Origin: Bryopsis sp. KO-2023
Lineage: Eukaryota > Chlorophyta > Ulvophyceae > Bryopsidales > Bryopsidaceae
DNA: 64,000 nucleotides
Assembly: GCA_030272585.1 (NCBI GenBank)
Contig: BSYQ01000008.1
Span: forward strand, 2,046,001 to 2,110,000
Direction of reading: 5' to 3'
A program made the translations under genes and the position numbers. Below are positions 20,757-30,859 of this stretch, one piece after another (position 1 is the stretch's first letter; every line of letters begins with the position of its first letter). A model generated the notes under the pieces. That model saw only the letters and a program-made list of their open reading frames with translations. It searched no databases and was not told the origin of the DNA.

Positions 20757-20887
20757 TAGGCAAGAACTTTAAGTTCTTGAGATCGAAACTTGTGAACGTG
20801 GCGCAACAAACGTTTTTGTTTGTTTGTTTGGTAGAGAGAAACTCCAACCGTGGTTGTTGAGTACTCCCAAATAGTGGCTGAGAGATC

Positions 20888-21267
20888 ATGGCTGACCGTG
20901 AACACGCATTGGCAGTGCGCGAGCCTCAAGTTGAAGAGCCAGGGATTGAACCTGAGTTCGATGAGGAATTGCCTGACGCACCCAATGTTGTGTATCAACA
21001 AATAAACGTCCAGAACATCCACAATGTCCAGCAAGCAGCTGTCGACATAGACATGGGAGCTGATGCGGAAGCCTTAAGAGAGGATGTGGATGCGGTCCAT
21101 GACCGTGTGGACGATTTAGCCCACGGGCTAAGGGGTCACCTGCAGCAAGTTGACCAGACACTGGGGCAGAGGCTAGCCCATGCTGAGGCCTCTGTGTCGA
21201 ACCAACTGGCTGGCGCATCAGAGGTGATCGGGCAGGCGCTGGAAACACAGCACCAGCATGCGCAACA
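20888..21267 (+). CDS. E3 gag, 5' portion
   Basis: Starts at ATG (MADREHALAVREPQVEEPG) and codes an acidic, heptad-like N-terminal region. It is interrupted at 21267 by E4. The uninterrupted form is seen in E6 gag (49531-52185). Confidence 0.85.
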
Positions 21268-21637
21268 TGATAGGGGCCCTTCCCCCAGAGGGGGAAGGGT
21301 AGATAGGGGCCCTCCTCCAAGTGGAGGAGGGTAGAACGTGGGAACACAACACAATAGCAAACCCAGCCCCAAAGGTTACACAATGTCAAAAATACAACCC
21401 CTTTTATACCATCCACAACACACTAACCCCTTACTCTACAGTGACACACCCACTCACCGATGGGACATCTAGACACTAACCTCGTCACCTCGTATCAACT
21501 ACATCAACTATGTCAAAAATACAACCCCTTTTATACCATCCACAACACACTAACCCCTTACTCTACAGTGACACACCCACTCACCGATGGGACATCTAGA
21601 CACTAACCTCGTCACCTCGTATCAACTACATCAACTA
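21268..21637 (-). repeat. E4 3' LTR with internal tandem duplication
   Basis: Bases 21268-21506 match the other LTR. A 127-base segment (21384-21510) is then repeated at 21511-21637. In the element's sense this doubles the U3 part, including the TATA box, next to the purine tract. The other LTR has a single copy. Confidence 0.85.
21277..21331. promoter_or_regulatory. Two adjacent perfect hairpins in E4's 3' LTR
   Basis: CCCTTCCCCC-AGA-GGGGGAAGGG (21277-21299) and CCCTCCTCC-AAGT-GGAGGAGGG (21310-21331). The same pair occurs at 30625-30679 in the other LTR. They lie close to the U5 end in the element's sense. Confidence 0.8.
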
Positions 21638-21639
21638 CT

Positions 21640-21654
21640 CCCCCCCCCCCCCCC
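21640..21654 (-). other. E4 polypurine tract
   Basis: Fifteen C on the + strand (15 G in the element's sense) a few bases from the 3' LTR. This is the expected place for the plus-strand primer of reverse transcription. Confidence 0.75.
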
Positions 21655-22145
21655 GAGTGGTGTCCTCAGCACTCAAGAAAGTGAATCGCGAAAGAAAAAC
21701 CCGAAAGAAATAAAGAATAAGTACTTTGATTGGCCGCTAAAAAGAGAAACAGGGCCATCCACTGAACAAAACACGAAGAAAAATAGAAAAATAGAAAACA
21801 AACCTCACAATCATGCAAACAAGATGATTTTCAAACGGCATAACAGATCCCATACTCTGTGAAATCCAAAAACCTTGTGTCTCTTGCTTGGACGGATGCC
21901 CGCTTCTTCGTCTGCTTGCTTCATCAGGGCATTTAGTAATAGCCCGCTCAAGCCTCTCCTAACTCGTGGTTCTATGGTGCGGATGTGGATTCCGCCCACG
22001 AGTACCGCCAAGGAGAAGGTTAAACATGGCATAAGCATTGCTTGCAATGTCTTCTTGCTCGTGATTCAGCACACGAACATGAAGAAATGCCCGCTATGCT
22101 TTATCCGTTCAAGACTCCAAGTCCGCGCAAGCTTAGATTATAACT

Positions 22146-25100
22146 TCCGCTCGCTACCTCGCTTCGCAGTTTCACTTAGTCGGAAACCATAAGCTTCGCT
22201 CTTGTCAGACACTCTCCTGTAGTCCGCTGCTGTTGATATCCGCTGCGGCTTTTCATCCATTGCAGTTTTGGTCAATTCCAATTCCGCTGCAATTCCTTGG
22301 TCAGATTTCCACTTCCGTTTTCTTCATTTACAACTGATATTTTTCCTTCCTTCCATGGTACATCTTCGTTCTTCGCTCGGTAAAACGCTTGGTCGGATAT
22401 CACTTAGGCACAACACTCCATTCGTTACGTTTATCCGCTAGTATATAAGCGGTCATCAGTGTAGAGATTTGTCCGAGGCCAAATCCTATGCGGATACCCC
22501 CAGGATCTCACTAAGCTGGTTGACTGCTAGAGTCCCCACTTAGCAGCGAGAGCCAGTACACCGATGAGAAGTCCGGCTGATCTCTCAGCTTCTTCTCTCT
22601 TCAACGTCCCTACGAATCTCCCATGAGTTTCTCCGCCGCAACACCTCAGAACAATAGCCGCTCGAGCATATCCATAACATGTATGGCCACTGCTATAGAG
22701 ATTTGTCTGAGGCCTACATTTCCCCCAGGATCTCATCGAATCACAATCCGCTGGTTGGCTACTAGAGTCCCTACGTAGCAGCGAGAGCCAGTATATGCAG
22801 CAGAGCGTCCGGCCATTCCCTGACCTCTTCGTCCTTTCTGCTCCAGTGCTATTGTCTTCGATGGTCCGCTCCAATGTTTTTCCGAGTTTGGTCTTCAAAT
22901 AATGTCCGCTCCTTCTTCGGCGGTTTGAATTACTCCGCCCTGATGGTCCATTTTAATCCACCCTGGCGATTCTTTGTTGTCTTCGGCCAATCCTCTGATG
23001 CTTTGGTAAACCCCCATAAGTCTCCATTACATCCTCAGCTTCAGAACATCCATAATCCGCTCATGACTGAGTCAATCGTTGCATAACCACCTTCACGCCT
23101 CCAAGTCGGTTGTCGATCAGAACTTCCGCTCAGTGTTGTCCGCTAGGTCGCTTCAACGTTCGCTTTGACGCCCTTTCATTCGTTCCTAATTGTACTTGCG
23201 ACTATGGTCCTCAAATTCCGTCTTGACTGATATTTTCCGCCTTGGCTCTTTGAGATCATCAATTCCGCCTTCACATTCCGCTCACTGGAATTGTGTCGCT
23301 TCTTCAGGCACAATATCCGCTTCCACAGGCACAATTCCGCTTCTGCAGCACAATTTCCGCTTCTGCAGGCACGATATCCGCTTCCACAGGCACAATTCCG
23401 CTTCTGCAGCACAATTTCCGCTTCTGCAGGCACGATATCCGCCTTAAGTACTGGATTTTGTCCGCCCAAATGCTTCTTGTCTTCGTATTCGCTAGCAATG
23501 TGATTCCGCCAATATTAACTCGCCAGTCATATTCCAACAGGCTTAATCCGCTGGTCACAATCTGCCAGTCGAATACCCTTCAAGTTCTCTTCAGAACTTC
23601 GCTTCTTCCGCCGTAGTCGAAGTTGCTTTCCTCCTGACAAGTGCATTGTCCGCTTCAGTTGCTGTTTCCGCCAACTGATGTACAATTAGTCCGCTCGAAC
23701 GAATTCAGTCACTCAGCTGTATGTGTCTTCCGTCTCCACGGTTCATAGTTCAGAATTTATTTCGGCTTCTTTCTTTGCTCGGCTTCTGTGATAATCCGCC
23801 CTTCGGTCAGTTCCACGTCCGCTCGAGGTTCCTTCGTTGGAGAAGAGTAATTTTTGAATGTCCGCACATTCCTTCTTTTGTTTTCCATTGCATGAGCCGC
23901 CACCTCCGTCGTCTTTGGATCCTTCTCACGGCATCGCTTTGTCAAAGAAACTTCTCAAAGTCTCGCGGTTGCGTCTATAGGTAGTAAATAACCAACTGGG
24001 TATCTCCGCTTACTCCATCCCTATAGAATCGCAATGTGTGCTCATTTTTCGAGCCCGCTATCTCTTCGATACTGTCTAGATCCAAACACGAGTCGATTCT
24101 TTTCACCGCAGATAGTCCGCTCTCATCAATGCTCGGTTAGTCCCCAAGTTCCGCCACTTCAAAACTTGTTGACTTCCACACGAAATATACTCCATATACC
24201 TTCCGCCACAGAGATTACCTTTTAACCCCCGCCTTCCAAAGAACCTTGGAAATAGTCCGCCAGCAACAAGACGATCTTGTCCGCACTATCCATTCAGATA
24301 CCACTAAATAGAAAGTTCCGCAAGAAAGAGTTAAAGGAATGTCAGTCCGTCGACTTCCGCTCCTCAGACAAATAACTCGGGTACCACTTGGCAGTGTTCA
24401 CCTTCCCCGATAGTTTTTGTCTCTCTTTTACCTTGCACGTCCAAAGTTAAATCGCCTTTGGATAATCCCCTTGGTCCTCCTTCTGCGCGCTTGTGGCTTG
24501 GCAAATCCGCTCTTGATCCTATTTTCAGCGAGGTTTAGTTTGCTGGAAGTCAATGCACGCCTTCCCGAGAAGAAAGTATCCAGGTAACCCCCGTTGGGTT
24601 ACCCCTTGTTCGAACAGCAGTTCCGCCTGAGGGGAACTGTGCATCCCTGCTCGCCCCTTGACAAGCGACTTCCCGACGTAACTAATCCGCTTAGCGGGTT
24701 AGCACATCTTGATTTTGGCTCCGGCTTGAGCCTCATCAAGTGTCGGAAGTCCTCCTCCTTTTTCTTCACGCTTGACTTGCCTCTGGAGGAAGACCTTCGT
24801 CTTCTCTTCAGTACCCTGAACGATAATTTCCAGCTCAACCGACTAGCGGGCCAGTGTTCGTACCACGGCTGTCCAGAACACTGGTTGAGGAGCTTGCCCC
24901 CGTTTTCCTGCTGCAAGACATCCCCGTCAGAGTTCCCGCTTTGTCGCCCAAACAGTCCCCTCTCAACTGTTGGTACTTCGCCCGAAGTCTTGAGCTCTTC
25001 ATATCCTCTTCTGTCCGCTGGTTTCTGCACAATATGTGGCACTTCCGCCCTTGGTCTTGTATTGAACGAAAGCCTTGTAATCCGCCCTCCAAATCAGCAT

Positions 25101-28100
25101 AGTCGTCCCTTCTTGTAGTTCCATGCAAGTTCACCTTCAAAATCCGGCTCTAGCGGTCGTATTTAACCCGCTCTGGCTGTCTGATTTCATCCGCCTTTGG
25201 AATTTGTTTTGAAGTCCGCCCTTGAGCCTTTCATAGTCCGCCTGATGAAGCTTTAATCCGCCCGAAGGCTAAACTGTTAGTCCGCCCTCCAGGTGTTTAA
25301 TCCGCCTCAGGGCTTAGTCCTCTTTAGTCCGCCCTCCAGGTCCGCTTCTCAGGTCCGCTTTCCTCAAGGTTGCGGTCTTGGACTTCCTACTTCAAATTAT
25401 CGTGTTCCTCCTCGTCCAAGTTGAACTTTGCTTTGCTGATATAAGGAATCTTTCAGAAGTTTAATGTCGAGTAAAGGCACACACCTTAAGGCGTTCAAAA
25501 CAACCAGGAATAGACCGTTCTCCCTATGGACAAGGGTGCCGACGGATTACCCGGTTCTGCACATTTCACTGAATGGGCTGTCAATGCACAATACTCGAAG
25601 TAAATTCTTCCTCCACACATATTTGCAGTCCGCTGACAGAGCTTGAAGCATCTTCTTTTTGTCGAACTTATTAACATCTTCAACAATCCGCCACACTGAG
25701 TTAACTCTAAGGAGTTCTGGTGTGCGTTCCAACGCTTCGTTCTTAGCTCCAAGGTACTTGGTTTCCCTCTTAGTCCGCCTTTTTAAAAGGTTCACCACTT
25801 CTCTCTCGACTGGTATATTTCTCCACTTCAACAAATCTGCCCGCTCACTTGCCTTTAAGTGTAGCATCCAAGGAAACTCTGTTTTCCGCCCTGACCACCT
25901 GTCAGTGGATACTCCGCGGTCGCTAGTTTGGACCTCTAGCGCGATTTGTTTGTTTGTCAACCTTCAACCAGATTGCTTCGCCTGGTTCAAGCTCTCCTAG
26001 CTTGGGTCTCTCAGTATACACCATAACAGTCTTGCCAGACTGGTTGAAACTACCGCACCTCAATAGTCTCCCAAGCCTTTTTGTCCGAGTGGTGCTCATT
26101 GCTTGGTATGGCGTTTTAGGCCACTCTGGTTGCTCCACAAAGTTAGGCCTCGGCGTGGATTGCGCCATCCCTGGTCTTTGGGATTTGTCCGGCCTTCTGG
26201 CATCCATCCATCGTGCACACCTGGATTTCCGCCTCTTTGTTGATTATGCTCCACGCATAACCGCCGCTTCCACGCTCAATCTTTATTTGCCTCCTCTCCA
26301 GCCAATCCGCGTTCAGCTATGCTTTTCGCCATTCCAGGAAGTCCCCATCCCCTGTTTCCGCTTGACAAGTAGCCAGCCAAATCTCTTTTAAAATATCCGC
26401 TCAGGAAATCCGCCCCAACTCTCTTTGAGGTGGGCGTTATCAGACCCGCTTCCTTGCGATTGTCCGATTGATTCGCTGCTTCCTTTGTCCGCGTTTTGGG
26501 TTTTTCTGGTAATGGTCTCTTATTTCTCAAGCATTTCTTATCTGCCCAGGAAACTATATATCACACAAAGTGTAGTGGCACTTAAATTCCGCCACTTGTC
26601 CTCCATTGATCAAGCAATATCCGCCTGTCTTGTAGTCTAATTCATCCTTTCAGGCTTGTTACCAAGACGTAGTATTTCCGCTCTTGGTGACCACTATTTG
26701 TTGGAATCCGCTCTTGAGCAATGCTCGGTCAATATTTGTCCGCTAAGGCTTCAAATAAGAGCTGTATTCCGCTTCTTTGATCGTGGTTCTTCCATCCTCT
26801 CAATGGTGGACAACTTCTTCAATTTGCGGAATCAAAGCACTCCTTTTTCCGGCCACAAAGCTTCAGAACTCCCATTTCCTCGCGTCTAGGTTTCTGGAAT
26901 AGTTTGGAACCTTATAGTCCGCCTTGGAGTCCGCTTTGGAGTCCATTCTCCCCATCATCATTGCTGGATCCATTCATTCCATGCCTGCTTCAGGATTGTC
27001 CGGTTTAGGTCGAATCCGCTGGCGCCATAGGCTGCTCAAGCTAGTACTCCGCCTATACACTCTAGTGTTCCGCCATCTGAAGCAATATCCGCCCATGTCG
27101 TGGATATCTGTCGTTAGCTTCTTTCCAATTCCAATTCCAGTCAATATTTCGCTTGCTGGTCCTTCAAGCTTTGGATTAAGCTCCTAGAAATCTCTATTTA
27201 GTGGCGCCCTTCTTAGGTCGGCCTACTTGTTCAAAATTTCCGCTTTAATCCCCAACTGACAGTAGTATTCCGCCTCCAGCAACTCTTGAAGTCGTAATGA
27301 TGATGCAATTCCGCTCTTGTGAAGTACTTCATCCAAATGTGTCTTCTGCGGTAGGACTCATCTCCCTGGCACTAAATAATCCGCTTCTTTGACAAGTTTC
27401 CTCCACTCCGACATGCTCTTATGCATCTTTTTCCGCATGCTTTGTCATTTGCAGGACCTTCCATAATTTTAGCCGCTTGTCAACAGTAGAATACATTACT
27501 CAGCGCTCAACTCTCCCAGACACATAACTTTTTCCGCTGATCCTTGAGTTTGCGCTTTTCCTTTATATTATTTTGTCAGTAGCACTCCTTATCCGCTTGG
27601 TAGCTTTTTCCGCTCTTCAGGTTCGGTTAACTCAATGCCTTACACTGGCTAATACGAGTATAATCCGCCCTTACTTCCAATCCACTTGATAATCCGCTTG
27701 TGCTCTTGCTTCTGACAACAATCCGCTGACTCTTTGCTCGCGCTCCATGCTGTTCAAAGCTCGAACTGTTACAAAACACGCTTGTCGGTGATCATATTTG
27801 AATGCTCCATATGATATATCTAATAGCCAATATAGGGAAACTTGGCTTCTACCCGCTCCAGGTTGGGTCTTGTATGGAGGTAGATGACTATAGACAATCC
27901 GCCATTTTATGGCCTTCGCCACTTGACGTTACAGCACCAATTTCCGCTTCTGCGGCCACAGAGTGTGATCAATGTCCGCCACAACAGTAGCTTGGAATCT
28001 TCATCTTTTTCCGCTTCAGCTCATGGCATTTACTCTCCGTGAGCAGTTGAACTTTCCGCTCAAGCAATCACACATAGTTCTCAGTAGCAGCGTCACTATC

Positions 28101-30070
28101 CGCTCTGGCTTTGTTGATTTCCGCTTGGCAGTTCTACTGTCTCCATATGAACACATTTACTCCGCTCTTTGGATGCCTGTATTGTCTGTCACTTATTCCG
28201 CTTGCACCTTTGCTGCATTGGAATTTCCGCTCAAGACACACACCCTCATCGCCTCCGCATTCTGCCTCAGCAGTCCGCTCTGACAGTCCGCCTTTGCCTT
28301 AGCTTTTAGTCCGCTTAGTGCAATAGTCTGACGGTTGTAATTTGGTCGATGAATACTCCTTAAACTTTTGGGTGTTGTTCTTGGCGCTAGACTTCCATTT
28401 ATGGCTAGTATTGTGAGCCATATCCGCTCAATGGTTTGTGGTAATGTCCGCCCTGACCAGACGTATGATTCCGCTTAGTCCTTCAGCCAATAGTCCTTGG
28501 ACCTGATCATCCAGGTTGGCTCTTTTATTTCCGCTCTGGCTCAGGTTCTTGACGGTCTAATTTAATCCGCCTGACGGTATAATTTAGTCCGCCTTGACGA
28601 CCTCATTTAGTCCGCCTCTGCTATTCCGCTGGTGAAAAGAGAATGAATTTTTCCGCTCGTGATCCTCGGTTGGTTCCATGGAAACTCGGTTAGTTCCAAA
28701 GAATACCACCATACACTTCCACGGCAATAACCTCTAATTCTTCTTCTTCACTCAGCCCGGAATATCACAGTCCACTACCACATCCATTAGACCTCAAAGT
28801 TTACCCACAAGATATCCGCTCAGAGCTTCAACAATGCTTCACTTGCCCGTTCATAACATTAAGTCACAAACATCCAATGTGGCACTGCTATTGCGTGCTC
28901 CTTAATCAGATTCAAACTCTCGAGAATGCTCGATAGCTCGCGGCAAGCTACATTATATCCGCTCGTCTTATATCCGCTTGTGTGAGGTCTTGGCTTATTG
29001 AAAGTCCATTCCAAACGAACTATACTCTCCACCAGCTCCTTCTGCAACAAATCATTCTGCATACTTAATAGCTTAGCAGATGATTCCTTCTCTTCCGCCC
29101 TGCGTACTTAGCAGCTTTGCAGGCGGTTTAATCCCCCACTTGGGTGCGTTGAACTCCACTATCGCTTGAACTCGGTTTGTAGGTAACTGGCAGGCCGCTC
29201 TTCCGCTCTCTATTAGCCTGGCGACTTCTTTTCTCTCTTTGTCTTCTTGTCGCTAGTTGTGTTTACATTCTTCCGCTATGGTCCAACTCTTGGCAGTATA
29301 AAGTCTTTGTCTTGTTATCTTCGCACTGAAAATCCGCTCTTTTGCGGTTGCTAGTCCGCTGGGTGATCAGCCCAGGCGGTTTGTGCGTTGATACAGACTC
29401 GTTTCTGCTCCTGCCATGTAACACAACCTCCAGCTCCTGTTTCATGACCGCCTCCAACTCTTGATGTATCAAAATCCGCCTCCAACGCGATCGTGAAACT
29501 ACCGTAGTTCTAGCCTCGATACTTCGCCGATATTCCGTGTTGTGTGTCCGCTGGTGCTCCTCCAAGCTCAACCGCTTTAGCTCACAACAACACCGCCTAT
29601 TCTTCCTCCGCGTTGGAATATCATAGTCCGCCCAGCAGAGTGTAAGGGCAGCAGTTCGCTGGGCCACTTTGCCCGCCTTCTACCTCTGTCCGCCCTCACT
29701 CTCCGCCGTTTCCGTTTAACCGCTTTGGCGGACTTCGTTTTTCCGGCTCTGGCGAACTACCTCGGAGTTCTGTCCGCTCCCTTTTTCCGCCACCTATTTT
29801 GTCCGCTGCGCCATTTTGTCCGCTGTCAGACTTTGGCCTTTTCCATTCGCTGTCTGACTTTGGCTCGTCCGCTGCACTTCCGGCTCGCCATTTCCGCTCT
29901 GCGGATTCCGATGTAACACTTCCGCTCCGCGGATTCCGCTGTGATACTTCCGCTCTGCCACATTCCGCTGTAACACAGTATGACATGACTGTATGTCCGA
30001 CAACGGAATTTCTGGCAGCTGTCACAGGCGCAGTCGTCGACTTCTTGCGCAGCAACTATCCGCCACCACG
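22146..30070 (-). repeat. E4 dispersed TCCGC/GCGGA motif array
   Basis: By hand count TCCGC occurs about 138 times on the + strand here, about one per 57 bases, against about 8 expected for a random pentamer. The reverse complement GCGGA occurs only about six times. Flanks are biased: most are (A/T/G)TCCGC(C/T), such as ATATCCGCTT, AGTCCGCC and TTTCCGCT. Spacing is irregular (13 to over 100 bases) and not a multiple of three, so it is not a tandem repeat, CRISPR or coding repeat. The + strand is also pyrimidine-rich, so the element's RNA would be purine-rich. The density falls near 24721-24960 and 25921-26220. The rest of the window shows no such enrichment. Confidence 0.9.
23313..23441. repeat. 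61-bp tandem repeat within the E4 array
   Basis: A 61-bp unit starting ATATCCGCTT at 23313 repeats at 23374 and begins a third time at 23435. Each unit holds three TCCGC motifs about 20 bases apart. This suggests local amplification as one way the motif spread. Confidence 0.85.
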
Positions 30071-30600
30071 CGTTCGCCGTCCGTGTGTCGAACTTCCCTC
30101 ACGAACGTTGCCTCGAACTTGGTTCGTCCATAGGTGGTTCGTTTGTAGGAGATCTTTGCAGATCTGCTGTAGATCTTCTTCCAGAAATTTACAGGTTCTG
30201 TCGAAACTTTGTCTTAGGGAAACTTAAGCTCTCAGCTTTTCTTTCCACTGCTTTTCGAGCTCTTTCGACCTGTTTCGAACTCTTTTCGACCACTGTGCTG
30301 TCCTTTAGGTTAACAGTCACAAGGTCACCTGCAGATTTCTGTAGATCTGACCCTTAGATCTCTTCCTGCGACGGGTTCCTTTTCGTTTCCTTCTCCTCGC
30401 CTCTACCCCGACCTTTCCAGTGCTTACGAACTCGTCGCTCGCACTCGCGCTCCTTCGATCCCACCTAGCACCACCCCCTTTGGTGCCATCACTCCTTGCC
30501 CATCCCCTCTTGATAGGCACTTAACCTAGCCACTGACTTTTTCGTCGTCAGGTGGCTCCTCCTACAGGGTCGTCCGTCCTCGTCGTTTAAGGACGCCCAA
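30071..30600 (-). other. E4 leader between primer site and motif array
   Basis: The 5' part of E4 in its own sense. It lacks the dense TCCGC motif and shows no convincing ORF. AGATCT-type words recur near 30150-30360. It may hold packaging signals, by position only. Confidence 0.4.
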
Positions 30601-30612
30601 GCTCCGAAACCA
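30601..30612 (-). other. E4 primer-binding site
   Basis: GCTCCGAAACCA on the + strand, three bases inside the 5' LTR, identical to the primer sites of the autonomous elements. Confidence 0.85.
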
Positions 30613-30615
30613 AAA

Positions 30616-30854
30616 TGATAGGGGCCCTTCCCCCAGAGGGGGAAGGGTAGATAGGGGCCCTCCTCCAAGTGGAGGAGGGTAGAACGTGGGAACACAACAC
30701 AATAGCAAACCCAGCCCCAAAGGTTACACAATGTCAAAAATACAACCCCTTTTATACCATCCACAACACACTAACCCCTTACTCTACAGTGACACACCCA
30801 CTCACCGATGGGACATCTAGACACTAACCTCGTCACCTCGTATCAACTACATCA
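30616..30854 (-). repeat. E4 5' LTR (right end)
   Basis: 239 bp. In the element's sense it starts TGATGTAGTTG and ends CCCCTATCA. It contains the hairpin pair at 30625-30679 and a TATA box. Confidence 0.92.
30750..30757 (-). promoter_or_regulatory. TATA box of E4 5' LTR
   Basis: CTTTTATA on the + strand reads TATAAAAG in the element's sense, about 100 bases into the LTR. This is the expected place for a U3 promoter. It is a good RNA polymerase II TATA match. Confidence 0.65.
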
Positions 30855-30859
30855 CAACA

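Larger units (their letters stand above)
21268..30854 (-). mobile_element. E4: non-autonomous LTR element (LARD-like) with a pentamer-array interior
   Basis: Terminal direct repeats run 21268-21506 (plus a partial duplication to about 21637) and 30616-30854, with TG...CA ends. CAACA duplications sit at 21263-21267 and 30855-30859, inside E3 gag. The minus orientation is set by a primer site at 30601-30612 and by a purine tract (15 G on the minus strand) at 21640-21654. The interior of about 9 kb has no recognisable gag, protease, RT, RNase H or integrase domain. Instead it carries the pentamer TCCGC about 138 times on the + strand (GCGGA in the element's sense). The 239-bp LTRs look identical, so the copy is very young and must have been mobilised in trans. 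By size it is a large retrotransposon derivative. Confidence 0.88.

Noticed and set aside
22527-29667. Minus-strand open frames of 80-147 codons inside E4 as genes (for example 24599-25042, 25547-25960, 29263-29667)
   Set aside because: They are scattered in all phases, rich in charged residues because the strand is purine-rich, and show no recognisable gag or pol motif. I kept the interior as non-coding.
22146-30070. CRISPR-like or satellite array from the repeated TCCGC words
   Set aside because: The repeated word is only five bases, spacing ranges from 13 to over 100 bases, and the sequences between are not unit-length spacers. The host is a eukaryote.
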